7,693 nt of DNA from Clostridia bacterium (lineage in GTDB: Bacteria; Bacillota_A; Clostridia; Christensenellales; Aristaeellaceae). Below are positions 1-6,779 of the stretch, piece by piece. Positions within the stretch are counted from its first letter, which is position 1; each line of letters begins with the position of its first letter. Position numbers and translations under genes: made by a program. The DNA is taken from positions 1 through 7,693 of the forward strand of contig BNUH01000115.1 of NCBI GenBank assembly GCA_025997215.1. The letters run 5' to 3'. The notes beneath the pieces are model-generated. The model worked only from the letters and a program-made list of their open reading frames with translations, had not been told where the DNA came from and did not search any database.

Positions 1-112
<112 letters not shown>

Positions 113-284
113 AATCCTTTTCGCCGTTGACCTCCGTTCCCTGCCAGCCTCCGTTCCGCCTTTCGGCTTCCCTTCCACTCGCATATCCCCTTGGCCTCCA
201 GCGCAATTCACTCTAGGAATTTAACACTGTTCTATTCCAACCTATATCGTTTTCAAGCTCCCAGCTGTTCGAGACAGCTTCATG
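113..284 (-). other. rrn leader (pre-16S transcribed spacer)
   Basis: This is the stretch between the rrn promoter and the 16S 5' end, with no credible coding frame. On the minus strand the predicted transcript starts near 279. It opens with a hairpin (AGCTGT / CTCGA loop / ACAGCT, 263-279), then has GAGCTTGAAAAC at 260-249. That motif resembles the boxA/antitermination motif of Gram-positive rrn leaders, an inference from similarity only. Closer to 16S, the decamer GGAACGGAGG occurs twice (minus strand of 148-157 and 131-140, 17 bp apart), and a small GCC-GAAA-GGC stem is visible. The leader probably pairs with a 16S trailer outside the window for RNase III processing. Confidence 0.7.
263..279 (-). 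other. hairpin at the predicted 5' end of the rrn transcript
   Basis: A perfect 6-bp inverted repeat AGCTGT/ACAGCT with a 5-nt loop starts at the position where transcription should begin, about 6 nt downstream of the -10 box. It has no T-tract, so it is not a terminator. A 5'-terminal stem can protect a transcript or affect antitermination complex loading, but its role here is inference. Confidence 0.5.
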
Positions 285-313
285 ATATTACCACATCCGC
301 CGTTTCGTGTCAA
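285..313 (-). promoter_or_regulatory. rrn operon promoter with AT-rich UP-like region
   Basis: On the minus strand a perfect -35 TTGACA (313-308) is separated by 17 bp from the -10 TAATAT (290-285), one mismatch from consensus. The bases upstream of the -35 (314-360 on the plus strand) are strongly AT-rich with runs of A and T, as expected of an UP element at an rRNA promoter. Transcription should start near 279-278 and run leftward through the leader into 16S. Only one promoter of this quality is visible. Confidence 0.9.
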
Positions 314-443
314 TAGGTTTTTGAAAATAATTTTAAGTTATTTTTTGATAAACTTTTTCATAGGATTAGCATGCACCGCTTGGGCTGTAAATGCATATAA
401 CTATATGTAGGAGTACCAGTTATAAAAGGAGGCGCTCTCTGCC

Positions 444-1145
444 ATGCCAACACATCCATATCGCATAGCCGTATACGTCGCTGTATTTGGTGGGTATGAT
501 TGTATTGAAGAGCCAAAATGCAAGCCTGATAATATAGATTATTATGTGATCACCGACGCGTCACCGGACAAATATATTTCCTCCGCATGGAAATATGTAG
601 ATATATCAAAATATAATGACACTATCCACGGCTATTCTAGCCGAAAGAAAAGTCGATTCTTCAAAATGCATCCGCAGCTGCTTTTTTCTGATTACGAGTA
701 TTCGGTTTTTCTTGATGGCAGTTTCACTGTAATAGGCGATCTAAATGATTTCATAATTAAAATAGGTGCATATGACTTGGTAACCTATAAGCATTGGACC
801 CGTCATTGTGTATATGAAGAAGCCAAAGCAATAATAAAACAGCGCAAAGATACTCTTGAATCTGTTAATAAGCACATTAAACATCTAAAGAGAGATGGCA
901 TGCCATATAATTATGGGCTGATTTCAAGTGGTATTCTTGCTAGAAGGCATACTAGTCTGAATAAGCAAATAATGGATTTCTGGTGGGACGAATGTTCGAA
1001 ATTCAGCATAAGAGATCAACTATCGCTGCCTTATGTTTTGTATAAACTAGGTATACCAGTAGGTAAAATAACAAAGCTCGGCATTATGCCAATGAAAGGT
1101 GATTCGTACGTTTTGCATCAGAAGCATTGCAAAAAGGGAAACTAA
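444..1145 (+). CDS. DUF616 / TOD1-MUCI70 family glycosyltransferase-like protein
   Basis: The 233-aa protein matches the DUF616 (TOD1/MUCI70-like glycosyltransferase) family by motif order. It has an N-terminal YVAVFGGYD (residues 11-19), ITD (36-38), a basic SRKKSRFFKMHPQLLF block (66-81), and YEYSVFLDGS (84-93), whose DGS resembles the metal/nucleotide-sugar DxD position. These are followed by HCVYEEA (121-127), SSGILARRH (161-169), WWDE (180-183) and RDQLSLPYV (190-198). No signal peptide or membrane segment is seen, so a cytosolic enzyme is likely. In bacteria such genes often occur in surface-polysaccharide loci; donor and acceptor are unknown. The start is supported by AAAGGAGG at 425-432, 11 nt before the ATG. 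I see no clear promoter of its own. The gene is AT-rich (about 33-40% GC in sampled lines) against neighbours above 50%, which suggests foreign origin. It converges on tuf, with a 46-bp gap. Confidence 0.85.
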   Translation: MPTHPYRIAVYVAVFGGYDCIEEPKCKPDNIDYYVITDASPDKYISSAWKYVDISKYNDTIHGYSSRKKSRFFKMHPQLLFSDYEYSVFLDGSFTVIGDLNDFIIKIGAYDLVTYKHWTRHCVYEEAKAIIKQRKDTLESVNKHIKHLKRDGMPYNYGLISSGILARRHTSLNKQIMDFWWDECSKFSIRDQLSLPYVLYKLGIPVGKITKLGIMPMKGDSYVLHQKHCKKGN

Positions 1146-1147
1146 AC

Positions 1148-1175
1148 AAGCAGGACGGCCTTAGCCGCCCCGCTT
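1148..1175 (-). terminator. shared terminator hairpin between convergent genes
   Basis: On the plus strand AAGC-a-GGACGGC, loop CTTA, GCCGCCC-c-GCTT forms an 11-bp stem with one G-U pair and one internal mismatch. Read on the minus strand, as the end of tuf, it is followed by GTTTAGTTT, a moderate T-tract starting about 17 nt after the tuf stop codon. Read on the plus strand, as the end of the DUF616 gene, the tail AACTCATT is poor. It best serves tuf and may act weakly in both directions. Confidence 0.75.
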
Positions 1176-1191
1176 AACTCATTAACCCAAC

Positions 1192-2409
<1,218 letters not shown>

Positions 2410-2414
2410 GGGAA

Positions 2415-2424
2415 TCTCCTCCTT
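2415..2424 (-). promoter_or_regulatory. tuf ribosome binding site
   Basis: Minus-strand AAGGAGGAGA lies just upstream of the ATG at 2409. It fixes the start at MAKQKF rather than at the in-frame ATG 24 bases upstream, since the Shine-Dalgarno would lie inside the coding region if the longer frame were used. Confidence 0.9.
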
Positions 2425-2685
2425 AAAAGTCACATACGTCGATGCCGCGTTTGTAATCCATCACACTGCGATCATCCTGCCGCAACGTGTGCCGCGGGCG
2501 CTCGACCCACCATCGAGTCAATGGATTCGCCCGAGACTTCGGGGCCCGTGCATCCGCGCCTTCGGGAAAAGGACAAACCCTCACCAATCTCCCCAAGATT
2601 CTCACGTACCTACGAACCTCGTACCAAACCCCGGGGGAGGTCGGGAGGGGGACGTGAGTCCCCTTCCCGAAGGAGCGGAGCGACG
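2425..2685 (-). other. structured transcribed spacer between tRNA-Gly and tuf
   Basis: This 261-nt stretch holds no credible gene; the frames open across it have no family resemblance and run into the tRNA. It holds several small inverted repeats: CCAT/ATGG (2510-2513/2521-2524), CCCGA/TCGGG (2530-2534/2539-2543), AATCT/AGATT (2586-2590/2596-2600) and the large hairpin at 2641-2670. I see no good second promoter for tuf; TTGACT at about 2522-2517 on the minus strand has no -10 partner. The region is likely the tuf 5' leader after tRNA processing. Confidence 0.55.
2641..2670 (-). other. 13-bp hairpin between tRNA-Gly and tuf
   Basis: TCGGGAGGGGGAC (2641-2653) and GTCCCCTTCCCGA (2658-2670) pair over 13 bp with a single non-Watson-Crick (G-T) position and a GTGA loop on the plus strand. 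Neither strand has a T-tract after it, so it is not a standard terminator. It begins 15 nt after the CCA end of the tRNA, so a role in processing the tRNA-tuf transcript, or as a stabilising 5' structure of the tuf mRNA, is plausible (inference). Confidence 0.65.
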
Positions 2686-2759
2686 TGGAGCGGGTGATGG
2701 GAATCGAACCCACATAACCAGCTTGGGAAGCTGGCACTCTACCACTGAGTTACACCCGC
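2686..2759 (-). tRNA. tRNA-Gly (anticodon CCC), CCA encoded
   Basis: A full cloverleaf folds on the minus strand. The acceptor is GCGGGTG (2759-2753) with CACCCGC (2696-2690). The D arm is ACTC/GAGT with an AGTGGTA loop. The anticodon stem is CCAGC/GCTGG with loop TTCCCAA, giving anticodon CCC at 2727-2725. The T arm is GTGGG/CCCAT with loop TTCGATT. The discriminator is T73, and CCA is encoded at 2688-2686. The identity is glycine, reading GGG. The promoter at 2794-2822 would start the transcript about 28 nt before it, and tuf follows on the same strand. A glycine tRNA upstream of tuf recalls E. coli thrU-tyrU-glyT-thrT-tufB, but here only one tRNA is present. Confidence 0.97.
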
Positions 2760-2793
2760 GCACCTCAAAAACCCGAGTCATCAAGCATTCAAC

Positions 2794-2822
2794 ATTGTAA
2801 GGTCAAACGGCGATTTTGTCAA
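2794..2822 (-). promoter_or_regulatory. promoter of the tRNA-Gly-tuf unit
   Basis: Minus-strand TTGACA (2822-2817), a 17-bp spacer and TACAAT (2799-2794) make a near-perfect sigma-A promoter. Upstream on the minus strand are two A-tract units spaced 12 bp apart (plus-strand GGGCAATTTT at 2842-2851 and 2854-2863), which could help RNA polymerase binding. The start would be near 2787, about 28 nt before the tRNA. Confidence 0.9.
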
Positions 2823-3065
2823 GGTATTTTGTGCGGAATGCGGGCAATTTTCGGGGCAATTTTTGCTGGCCGGGGATAGTATTCCCGGGATGCGCGGGTT
2901 TGACACAAGAAGATAACGCTGCACGTAAAATACCTGAGAACGCGCAGCGCATAGTATATGTGTTGGATATGTTTATATGCGTGGTGCGTGTTTGTGTGTC
3001 TTCAAATTCGAACACGGGGGCGCTTGTATGGTTTGTATAATTCGCCTAATTTCTTGCGCAAGCAG
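2823..3065. other. divergent intergenic region
   Basis: This lies between the leftward tRNA-tuf promoter and the rightward ABC operon promoter and has no supported gene. It contains the 12-bp-spaced GGGCAATTTT pair, a short imperfect hairpin CCGGGGA/TTCCCGG (2870-2876/2882-2888) without a T-tract, and a GT/AT-rich, partly alternating purine-pyrimidine stretch (about 2950-3000). Its right end holds the palindrome CTTGCGCAAG. Isolated promoter-like hexamers (TTGACA at 2900-2905, TATAAT at 3036-3041) lack properly spaced partners. Confidence 0.5.
3053..3062. promoter_or_regulatory. candidate operator palindrome upstream of the ABC operon
   Basis: CTTGCGCAAG is a perfect 10-bp palindrome centred on CG, ending 3 bp before the -35 box of the transporter promoter. 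LacI-family sugar repressors bind palindromes with a central CG, so it is a candidate site, but no regulator gene is in the window and a 10-bp palindrome can arise by chance. Confidence 0.35.
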
Positions 3066-3094
3066 TTGCAAAATCCGGGTGATCCTAGTATAAT
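3066..3094 (+). promoter_or_regulatory. ABC transporter operon promoter
   Basis: TTGCAA (3066-3071), a 17-bp spacer and a perfect TATAAT (3089-3094) form a good sigma-A promoter. The start would be near 3101, giving a leader of about 20 nt before the TTG start codon at 3122. Confidence 0.85.
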
Positions 3095-3106
3095 GAAGGC
3101 GGCTTG

Positions 3107-3113
3107 GGAGGAG
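3107..3113 (+). promoter_or_regulatory. ribosome binding site selecting the TTG start at 3122
   Basis: GGAGGAG-type sequence (GGGAGGAG at 3106-3113) lies 8 nt before TTG 3122. An upstream in-frame TTG at 3104 overlaps this element, and the ATG at 3140 is too far away, so TTG 3122 is the best start. Confidence 0.8.
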
Positions 3114-3121
3114 ATGACCCC

Positions 3122-4645
3122 TTGACTGCTTTGCTGACCATGGAAGGCGTTGGGAAGAGCTTCGGCAGCGTTCGCGCGTTGGAAGGCGTCGATCTGTCGC
3201 TGGCCCAGGGGGAAGTTTTAGCCTTAATGGGTGAAAATGGCGCGGGTAAATCCACGCTTATGAATATCCTTTCCGGATCACTCACCCATTACGACGGAGT
3301 GATAAAGATTGAAGGGAAACCCGTTCAGTTTTCTGGGCCGATAGCCGCACGGGCTGCCGGGGTTGCCAAAATCCACCAGGAGTTGCAGCTTGCTTCCGAG
3401 ATGACCGTTGCGGAAAATATCTTCATGGGCCGCGAGAAAAAGAACCGCGTCGGCTTGCTGGACAAAAAGGGAATGGAAAGTCAGGCCGCGCGTTACTTAG
3501 GTTCGCTGGGTATGGACGATATCAAACCCTCTCGAAAAGCTGGCAGCTTGCGCGTTGGTGAGCAGCAGATGGTGGAGATTGCGAAAGCCCTGTCGCTTAA
3601 CGCGCGGATATTGATTATGGATGAACCGACATCCGCTATATCCAAACAGGAATCAGAACGGCTATTCACAGTCATACGAAAACTCGCGTCGGAAGGCGTC
3701 GGCATAATTTACATAACGCACAGAATGGAAGAAATATTCTTGGTTGCAGATCGTTTGATGATACTGCGTGACGGCAAGCCGATCGGCTGCTTGAATACAC
3801 CTGACGCTACTCGTGAACAGATTATCTCGATGATGGTCGGCCGCGAAATCGTGGACATGTATCCAAAGGCCGCGACTAAGCCTACTGACGAAATACTGCG
3901 TGTCGAAAACATCTCTCTGACAGTGAAATCTAGCACCAACCGTGGACTCAAAAATATATCATTCTCCTTGCGGAAAGGCGAGGTACTCGGCGTCGCGGGC
4001 TTGCTAGGCTCGGGCCGTACGGAACTGTTCGAGGCGATATTCGGCGTTAGAGGGCGTGACGTATCGGGTAAGGTATACATTGAAGGTAAAGAGGCTAAGA
4101 TTTCAAACCCTCACGACGCTATTGCAAAAGGCATATCGTTTGCGACGGAGGATCGCAAGGGTTCGGGGCTTGTGCTGCCGCGCAGCATTGGGGAAAACAT
4201 GTCACTGCCGATGCTGCGCTCATTCACCCGCCTATTGTTTATGAACCGCCGAAAGGAAGCCGTAGCATGGCAGGAGCAAATGGATGCCATGCGTGTGAAG
4301 GCGCAGAGTTACCGCACACTGGTCGAGACGTTGTCTGGCGGTAATCAACAGAAGGTTGTGCTCGGACGCTGGATGATTAGCAACCCCAAGATCCTGCTGC
4401 TCGACGAACCGACACGCGGTATCGATGTCGGCGCAAAGGCGGAGATATACGCGTTGATATCACGCCTTGCGGAATCGGGTATGGGGATAATGGTTATCTC
4501 AAGTGAATTACCGGAAATGATCGGGATATCGGATCGGATCATCACCCTATGCGAAGGGCGTATGACGGCCCAATTCGAACGCGGCCAATTCTCGCAGGAA
4601 AACATCCTCAGCGCCGCAACGCAAAAGGAGGAGGAAGTCGCATGA
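3122..4645 (+). CDS. sugar ABC transporter ATP-binding protein (RbsA/MglA family)
   Basis: This 507-aa protein has two fused ABC domains, the usual layout and length for carbohydrate-importer ATPases of the RbsA/MglA/YtfR type; it would sit on the inner face of the membrane bound to the permease. Domain 1 has Walker A GENGAGKST (37-45), Q-loop HQE (85-87), a degenerate signature LRVGEQQ (143-149), Walker B ILIMDEPT (163-170) and switch H200. Domain 2 has the degenerate Walker A GLLGSGRTE (293-301) without the GK[ST] lysine, a normal signature LSGGNQQK (404-411) and Walker B ILLLDEPTRGID (424-435). One weak Walker A and one weak signature are typical of this family. The TTG start at 3122 gives MTALLTMEGVGKSF. 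Its stop overlaps the permease start (ATGA), so the two are translationally coupled. The sugar cannot be named from this protein. Confidence 0.96.
   Translation: MTALLTMEGVGKSFGSVRALEGVDLSLAQGEVLALMGENGAGKSTLMNILSGSLTHYDGVIKIEGKPVQFSGPIAARAAGVAKIHQELQLASEMTVAENIFMGREKKNRVGLLDKKGMESQAARYLGSLGMDDIKPSRKAGSLRVGEQQMVEIAKALSLNARILIMDEPTSAISKQESERLFTVIRKLASEGVGIIYITHRMEEIFLVADRLMILRDGKPIGCLNTPDATREQIISMMVGREIVDMYPKAATKPTDEILRVENISLTVKSSTNRGLKNISFSLRKGEVLGVAGLLGSGRTELFEAIFGVRGRDVSGKVYIEGKEAKISNPHDAIAKGISFATEDRKGSGLVLPRSIGENMSLPMLRSFTRLLFMNRRKEAVAWQEQMDAMRVKAQSYRTLVETLSGGNQQKVVLGRWMISNPKILLLDEPTRGIDVGAKAEIYALISRLAESGMGIMVISSELPEMIGISDRIITLCEGRMTAQFERGQFSQENILSAATQKEEEVA
4626..4633 (+). promoter_or_regulatory. 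ribosome binding site of the permease gene
   Basis: GGAGGAGG lies inside the last codons of the ATPase gene, 8 nt before the ATG at 4642. It supports this start over in-frame ATGs further upstream. Confidence 0.85.
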
Positions 4646-5658
4646 ACGACATACCTGTCCAGCCGTCATTAACTGACAGGCGTAAGGCGAATTATGGCGT
4701 GTACGTGCGAAAGTTTCAAAGCTACATCGCCTTGATAGTTATCTTTGCGGTAGCGTCTATCATCTGCCGCAAAAATGGCCGGAACACGTTTTTGGATATC
4801 CGCAACCTCATGAATGTGCTGCGGGCTGTATCCGAGAACGGCATCATCGCCATAGGCATGACGATGATAATACTGCTGGGCGATATCGATTTGTCCGTCG
4901 GTTCGGTCGTCGGACTGGTTTCCACCGGCTGCGCCGCGCTGATGGTCAATAACGGCTTGCCGTTCATAGCGACGATATTGGCGTCGCTGGGGATCGGCGC
5001 GCTGTATGGCATGTTCAATGGTACGATCGTTACGCGCATGAAGATTCAGGCGTTCATCGTCACGCTGGCCTCGATGAATATTGCGCGCGGTCTGGCGCGG
5101 TTCTGGTCAAACGGCATCGGTATACCGCTGACGTACGGTGTGGGGAAGGGTCTGGCAGCGCCGCAGTTCGAATGGCTGCAGCGGCGGTTGTGGGGTGTGG
5201 TGCCTATGCCCGCTATCGTATTCGTCGCGCTGACGATCGTGTTCGTGATCGTAATGGACAAGACGCGTTTCGGCAGACAGATATACGCCATCGGCGGCAA
5301 TTCAACCGCCGCGTACCTGTCCGGCATCAATGTCAAGCGCGTCAAAACCATCGCATTCATGCTATGCGCCATGTTATCAGCCATCGCGGGTATGCTGCAT
5401 AGCGCCCAGATCAGCCAGGGCGGTCCAAACGAAGGCATGGGTTACGAGTTGAACGCTATCGCTGCAGTGGCAATCGGCGGCACGAGCCTTGCCGGAGGCA
5501 GGGGTACGGTGTTCGGCACGATGGTCGGCGCGATAATACTAGGCATGCTGGATAATATGCTGGGCTTGAAAGGCGTCAATTCCAATCTTCAGCTGGTGGT
5601 AAAAGGATTCCTGATCATCGCGGCGGTATTCGCGCAGGCCGTCCGTACCCAGGATTAA
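4642..5658 (+). CDS. sugar ABC transporter permease (RbsC family)
   Basis: This 338-aa integral membrane protein of the BPD_transp_2 (RbsC/MglC/YtfT-like) type would form the channel as a dimer. A polar N-terminus of about 27 residues is followed by repeated hydrophobic segments, the first at about 28-42 and the next at about 67-79. The family hallmark GDIDLSVGS (80-88; usually GGIDLSVGS) is present, as are RTGFGR-like KTRFGRQIYAIGGN and the C-terminal AIAAVAIGGTSLAGGRGTVFGT block that contacts the ATPase. The ATG at 4642 overlaps the ATPase stop by 4 bases and is preceded by GGAGGAGG (4626-4633); the longer open frame upstream of it lies within the ATPase gene and is not coding. The length is normal for the family. 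The binding-protein gene follows after 79 bp. Confidence 0.96.
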   Translation: MNDIPVQPSLTDRRKANYGVYVRKFQSYIALIVIFAVASIICRKNGRNTFLDIRNLMNVLRAVSENGIIAIGMTMIILLGDIDLSVGSVVGLVSTGCAALMVNNGLPFIATILASLGIGALYGMFNGTIVTRMKIQAFIVTLASMNIARGLARFWSNGIGIPLTYGVGKGLAAPQFEWLQRRLWGVVPMPAIVFVALTIVFVIVMDKTRFGRQIYAIGGNSTAAYLSGINVKRVKTIAFMLCAMLSAIAGMLHSAQISQGGPNEGMGYELNAIAAVAIGGTSLAGGRGTVFGTMVGAIILGMLDNMLGLKGVNSNLQLVVKGFLIIAAVFAQAVRTQD

Positions 5659-5737
5659 AGAAAAGGTAAATGGGTCGTCGATGGTAGGCGCCGCGCGGAA
5701 GGCGAGCGCTTATACATAATAAGGAGGCATCCAAACT

Positions 5738-6688
5738 ATGAAAAAAGTCTGGAGCGCGCTGCTGGTACTGGTTCTTGTCCTTGGGCTGTTCTCTGGGATG
5801 GCATTATCCGAGGAAAAGAAATTCGTTATCGGCATGTCGCAGTGTAACCTGGGCGAACCGTGGCGCGTAGCGATGAACGCGCAGATTGCGGCGGCGGCAA
5901 AGGAATACCCGATGTTTGAAGTGATCTTCGCGGACGCTGCGCAGGATAACTCCAAGCAGATCGCGGACATCGAAAACTTCATCCAGATGGGCGTCGATCT
6001 GATCATCACCTCGCCCAACGAGGATAAGCCGCTGACCAACGTTATCAAGACCGCGTACGAGAGCGGCATCCCGGTCATACTGCTCGATCGGAAAATCGAG
6101 GGGGATACGTATACCCAGTTCATCGGCGCTGATAACGTCCTCATCGGCCGTGAGTGCGGCAAGTATGTCGCGGAAATTCTACTGCCGGACGGCGGCGTAA
6201 TCTGCGAGATAAAGGGACTTGAGGGCACGTCCGCTGGCGTCGACCGCGACGTTGGATTCCGCGAAGGCATTGCGGGCAATCCAAACATCACGATAATCGC
6301 CGACAACAACGCCGACTGGCTGCGCGAGAAGGCCATCACCGTTGCTGAAGAAATGCTGCAGGTCAACGATGTTATCGACCTATTCTACTGCCTGAACGAT
6401 CCAATGGCGGAAGGCGCGTTTATCGCCGCGAAGAACGCTGGCCGCGAAGCGGACATCCTATTCGTAGGCATCGACGGTCTGCCCACGCCTGACGGCGGCA
6501 TCAAGAGTGTGCTCGATGGACGGCTAAGCCTGTCGATGATTTACCCGACCGGCGGCAAGGAAGCGATTGAAAGCGCTTACGCATTGTTGGTCGAAGGCAA
6601 GCAGCTCGAAAAGACCATCACGCTGGGCACGCAAGCGATCACGCCAGAGAATGCTGCGGAAGTTTACGCGCAGATGGGCGGAGAGTGA
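5738..6688 (+). CDS. sugar ABC transporter substrate-binding protein (periplasmic-binding-protein family 4, YtfQ/RbsB-like)
   Basis: This 316-aa exported sugar-binding protein feeds the RbsA/RbsC-type importer encoded just upstream. It has a signal peptide: KK at 2-3, a hydrophobic core (about 6-18), and probable cleavage after ALS (22-24). There is no lipobox cysteine; the first Cys is residue 36 in the mature part. Expected ligand-contact positions are present: DR (117-118), R170 in GVDRDVGF, N220-D221 and D246 in GIDG. MSQCNLGEPWR (33-43) recalls the GFSQ..SE..WR start of YtfQ, the galactofuranose-binding protein, more than RbsB, so a furanose or pentose/hexose ligand is possible but not proven. 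AAGGAGG (5721-5727) lies 10 nt before the ATG. The 79-bp gap after the permease holds TATACATAAT but no convincing -35. Confidence 0.94.
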   Translation: MKKVWSALLVLVLVLGLFSGMALSEEKKFVIGMSQCNLGEPWRVAMNAQIAAAAKEYPMFEVIFADAAQDNSKQIADIENFIQMGVDLIITSPNEDKPLTNVIKTAYESGIPVILLDRKIEGDTYTQFIGADNVLIGRECGKYVAEILLPDGGVICEIKGLEGTSAGVDRDVGFREGIAGNPNITIIADNNADWLREKAITVAEEMLQVNDVIDLFYCLNDPMAEGAFIAAKNAGREADILFVGIDGLPTPDGGIKSVLDGRLSLSMIYPTGGKEAIESAYALLVEGKQLEKTITLGTQAITPENAAEVYAQMGGE

Positions 6689-6691
6689 AAG

Positions 6692-6709
6692 CGGATAAAA
6701 GTTGATCCG
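6692..6709 (+). other. small hairpin just after the binding-protein gene
   Basis: CGGAT (6692-6696) and ATCCG (6705-6709) form a 5-bp stem with an 8-nt loop, starting 4 nt after the stop codon. There is no T-tract directly after it. It is weak and could only assist the larger hairpin downstream. Confidence 0.3.
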
Positions 6710-6736
6710 TGTAGTCTTTAAAGAATGTGAATCGTG

Positions 6737-6759
6737 GAGGCGGCTGTTATGGCCGCCTC
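6737..6759 (+). terminator. hairpin between the transporter operon and the peptidase gene
   Basis: A perfect 8-bp stem GAGGCGGC (6737-6744) / GCCGCCTC (6752-6759) has a TGTTATG loop. It is strong but followed by AATAATAAGGAG rather than a T-tract, so it is not a standard intrinsic terminator. It may protect the 3' end of the transporter mRNA, act as a partial terminator, or set the expression ratio of the next gene, whose ribosome binding site starts 7 nt after the stem. Confidence 0.5.
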
Positions 6760-6779
6760 AATAATAAGGAGAAGCACAA

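Noticed and set aside
2410..2433. Eight-residue N-terminal extension of EF-Tu from ATG 2433
   Set aside because: The ribosome binding site at 2415-2424 would fall inside it, and EF-Tu begins at [13 protein letters not shown].
2423..2737. Minus-strand frame between tRNA-Gly and tuf
   Set aside because: It begins inside the tRNA gene and overlaps a hairpin-rich spacer; its composition looks non-coding.
2870..2888. Hairpin CCGGGGA/TTCCCGG as a terminator
   Set aside because: Short, with a G-T pair and no T-tract on either strand, and no gene ends there.
2900..2931. Promoter TTGACA...TAAAAT on the plus strand
   Set aside because: The spacer would be 20 bp, too long, and a much better promoter lies at 3066-3094.
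3013..3041. Promoter with TATAAT at 3036-3041
   Set aside because: No -35 hexamer at proper spacing, and the TG before it is not in the extended -10 position.
3104..3121. Earlier TTG start for the ABC ATPase
   Set aside because: The Shine-Dalgarno sequence overlaps this codon and no site lies upstream of it; TTG 3122 fits both spacing and family.
5659..5737. Separate promoter or terminator between the permease and binding-protein genes
   Set aside because: TATACATAAT has no -35 partner, and the GC-rich repeats (CCGCGCGG, CGCC/GGCG) form no clean stem with a T-tract.
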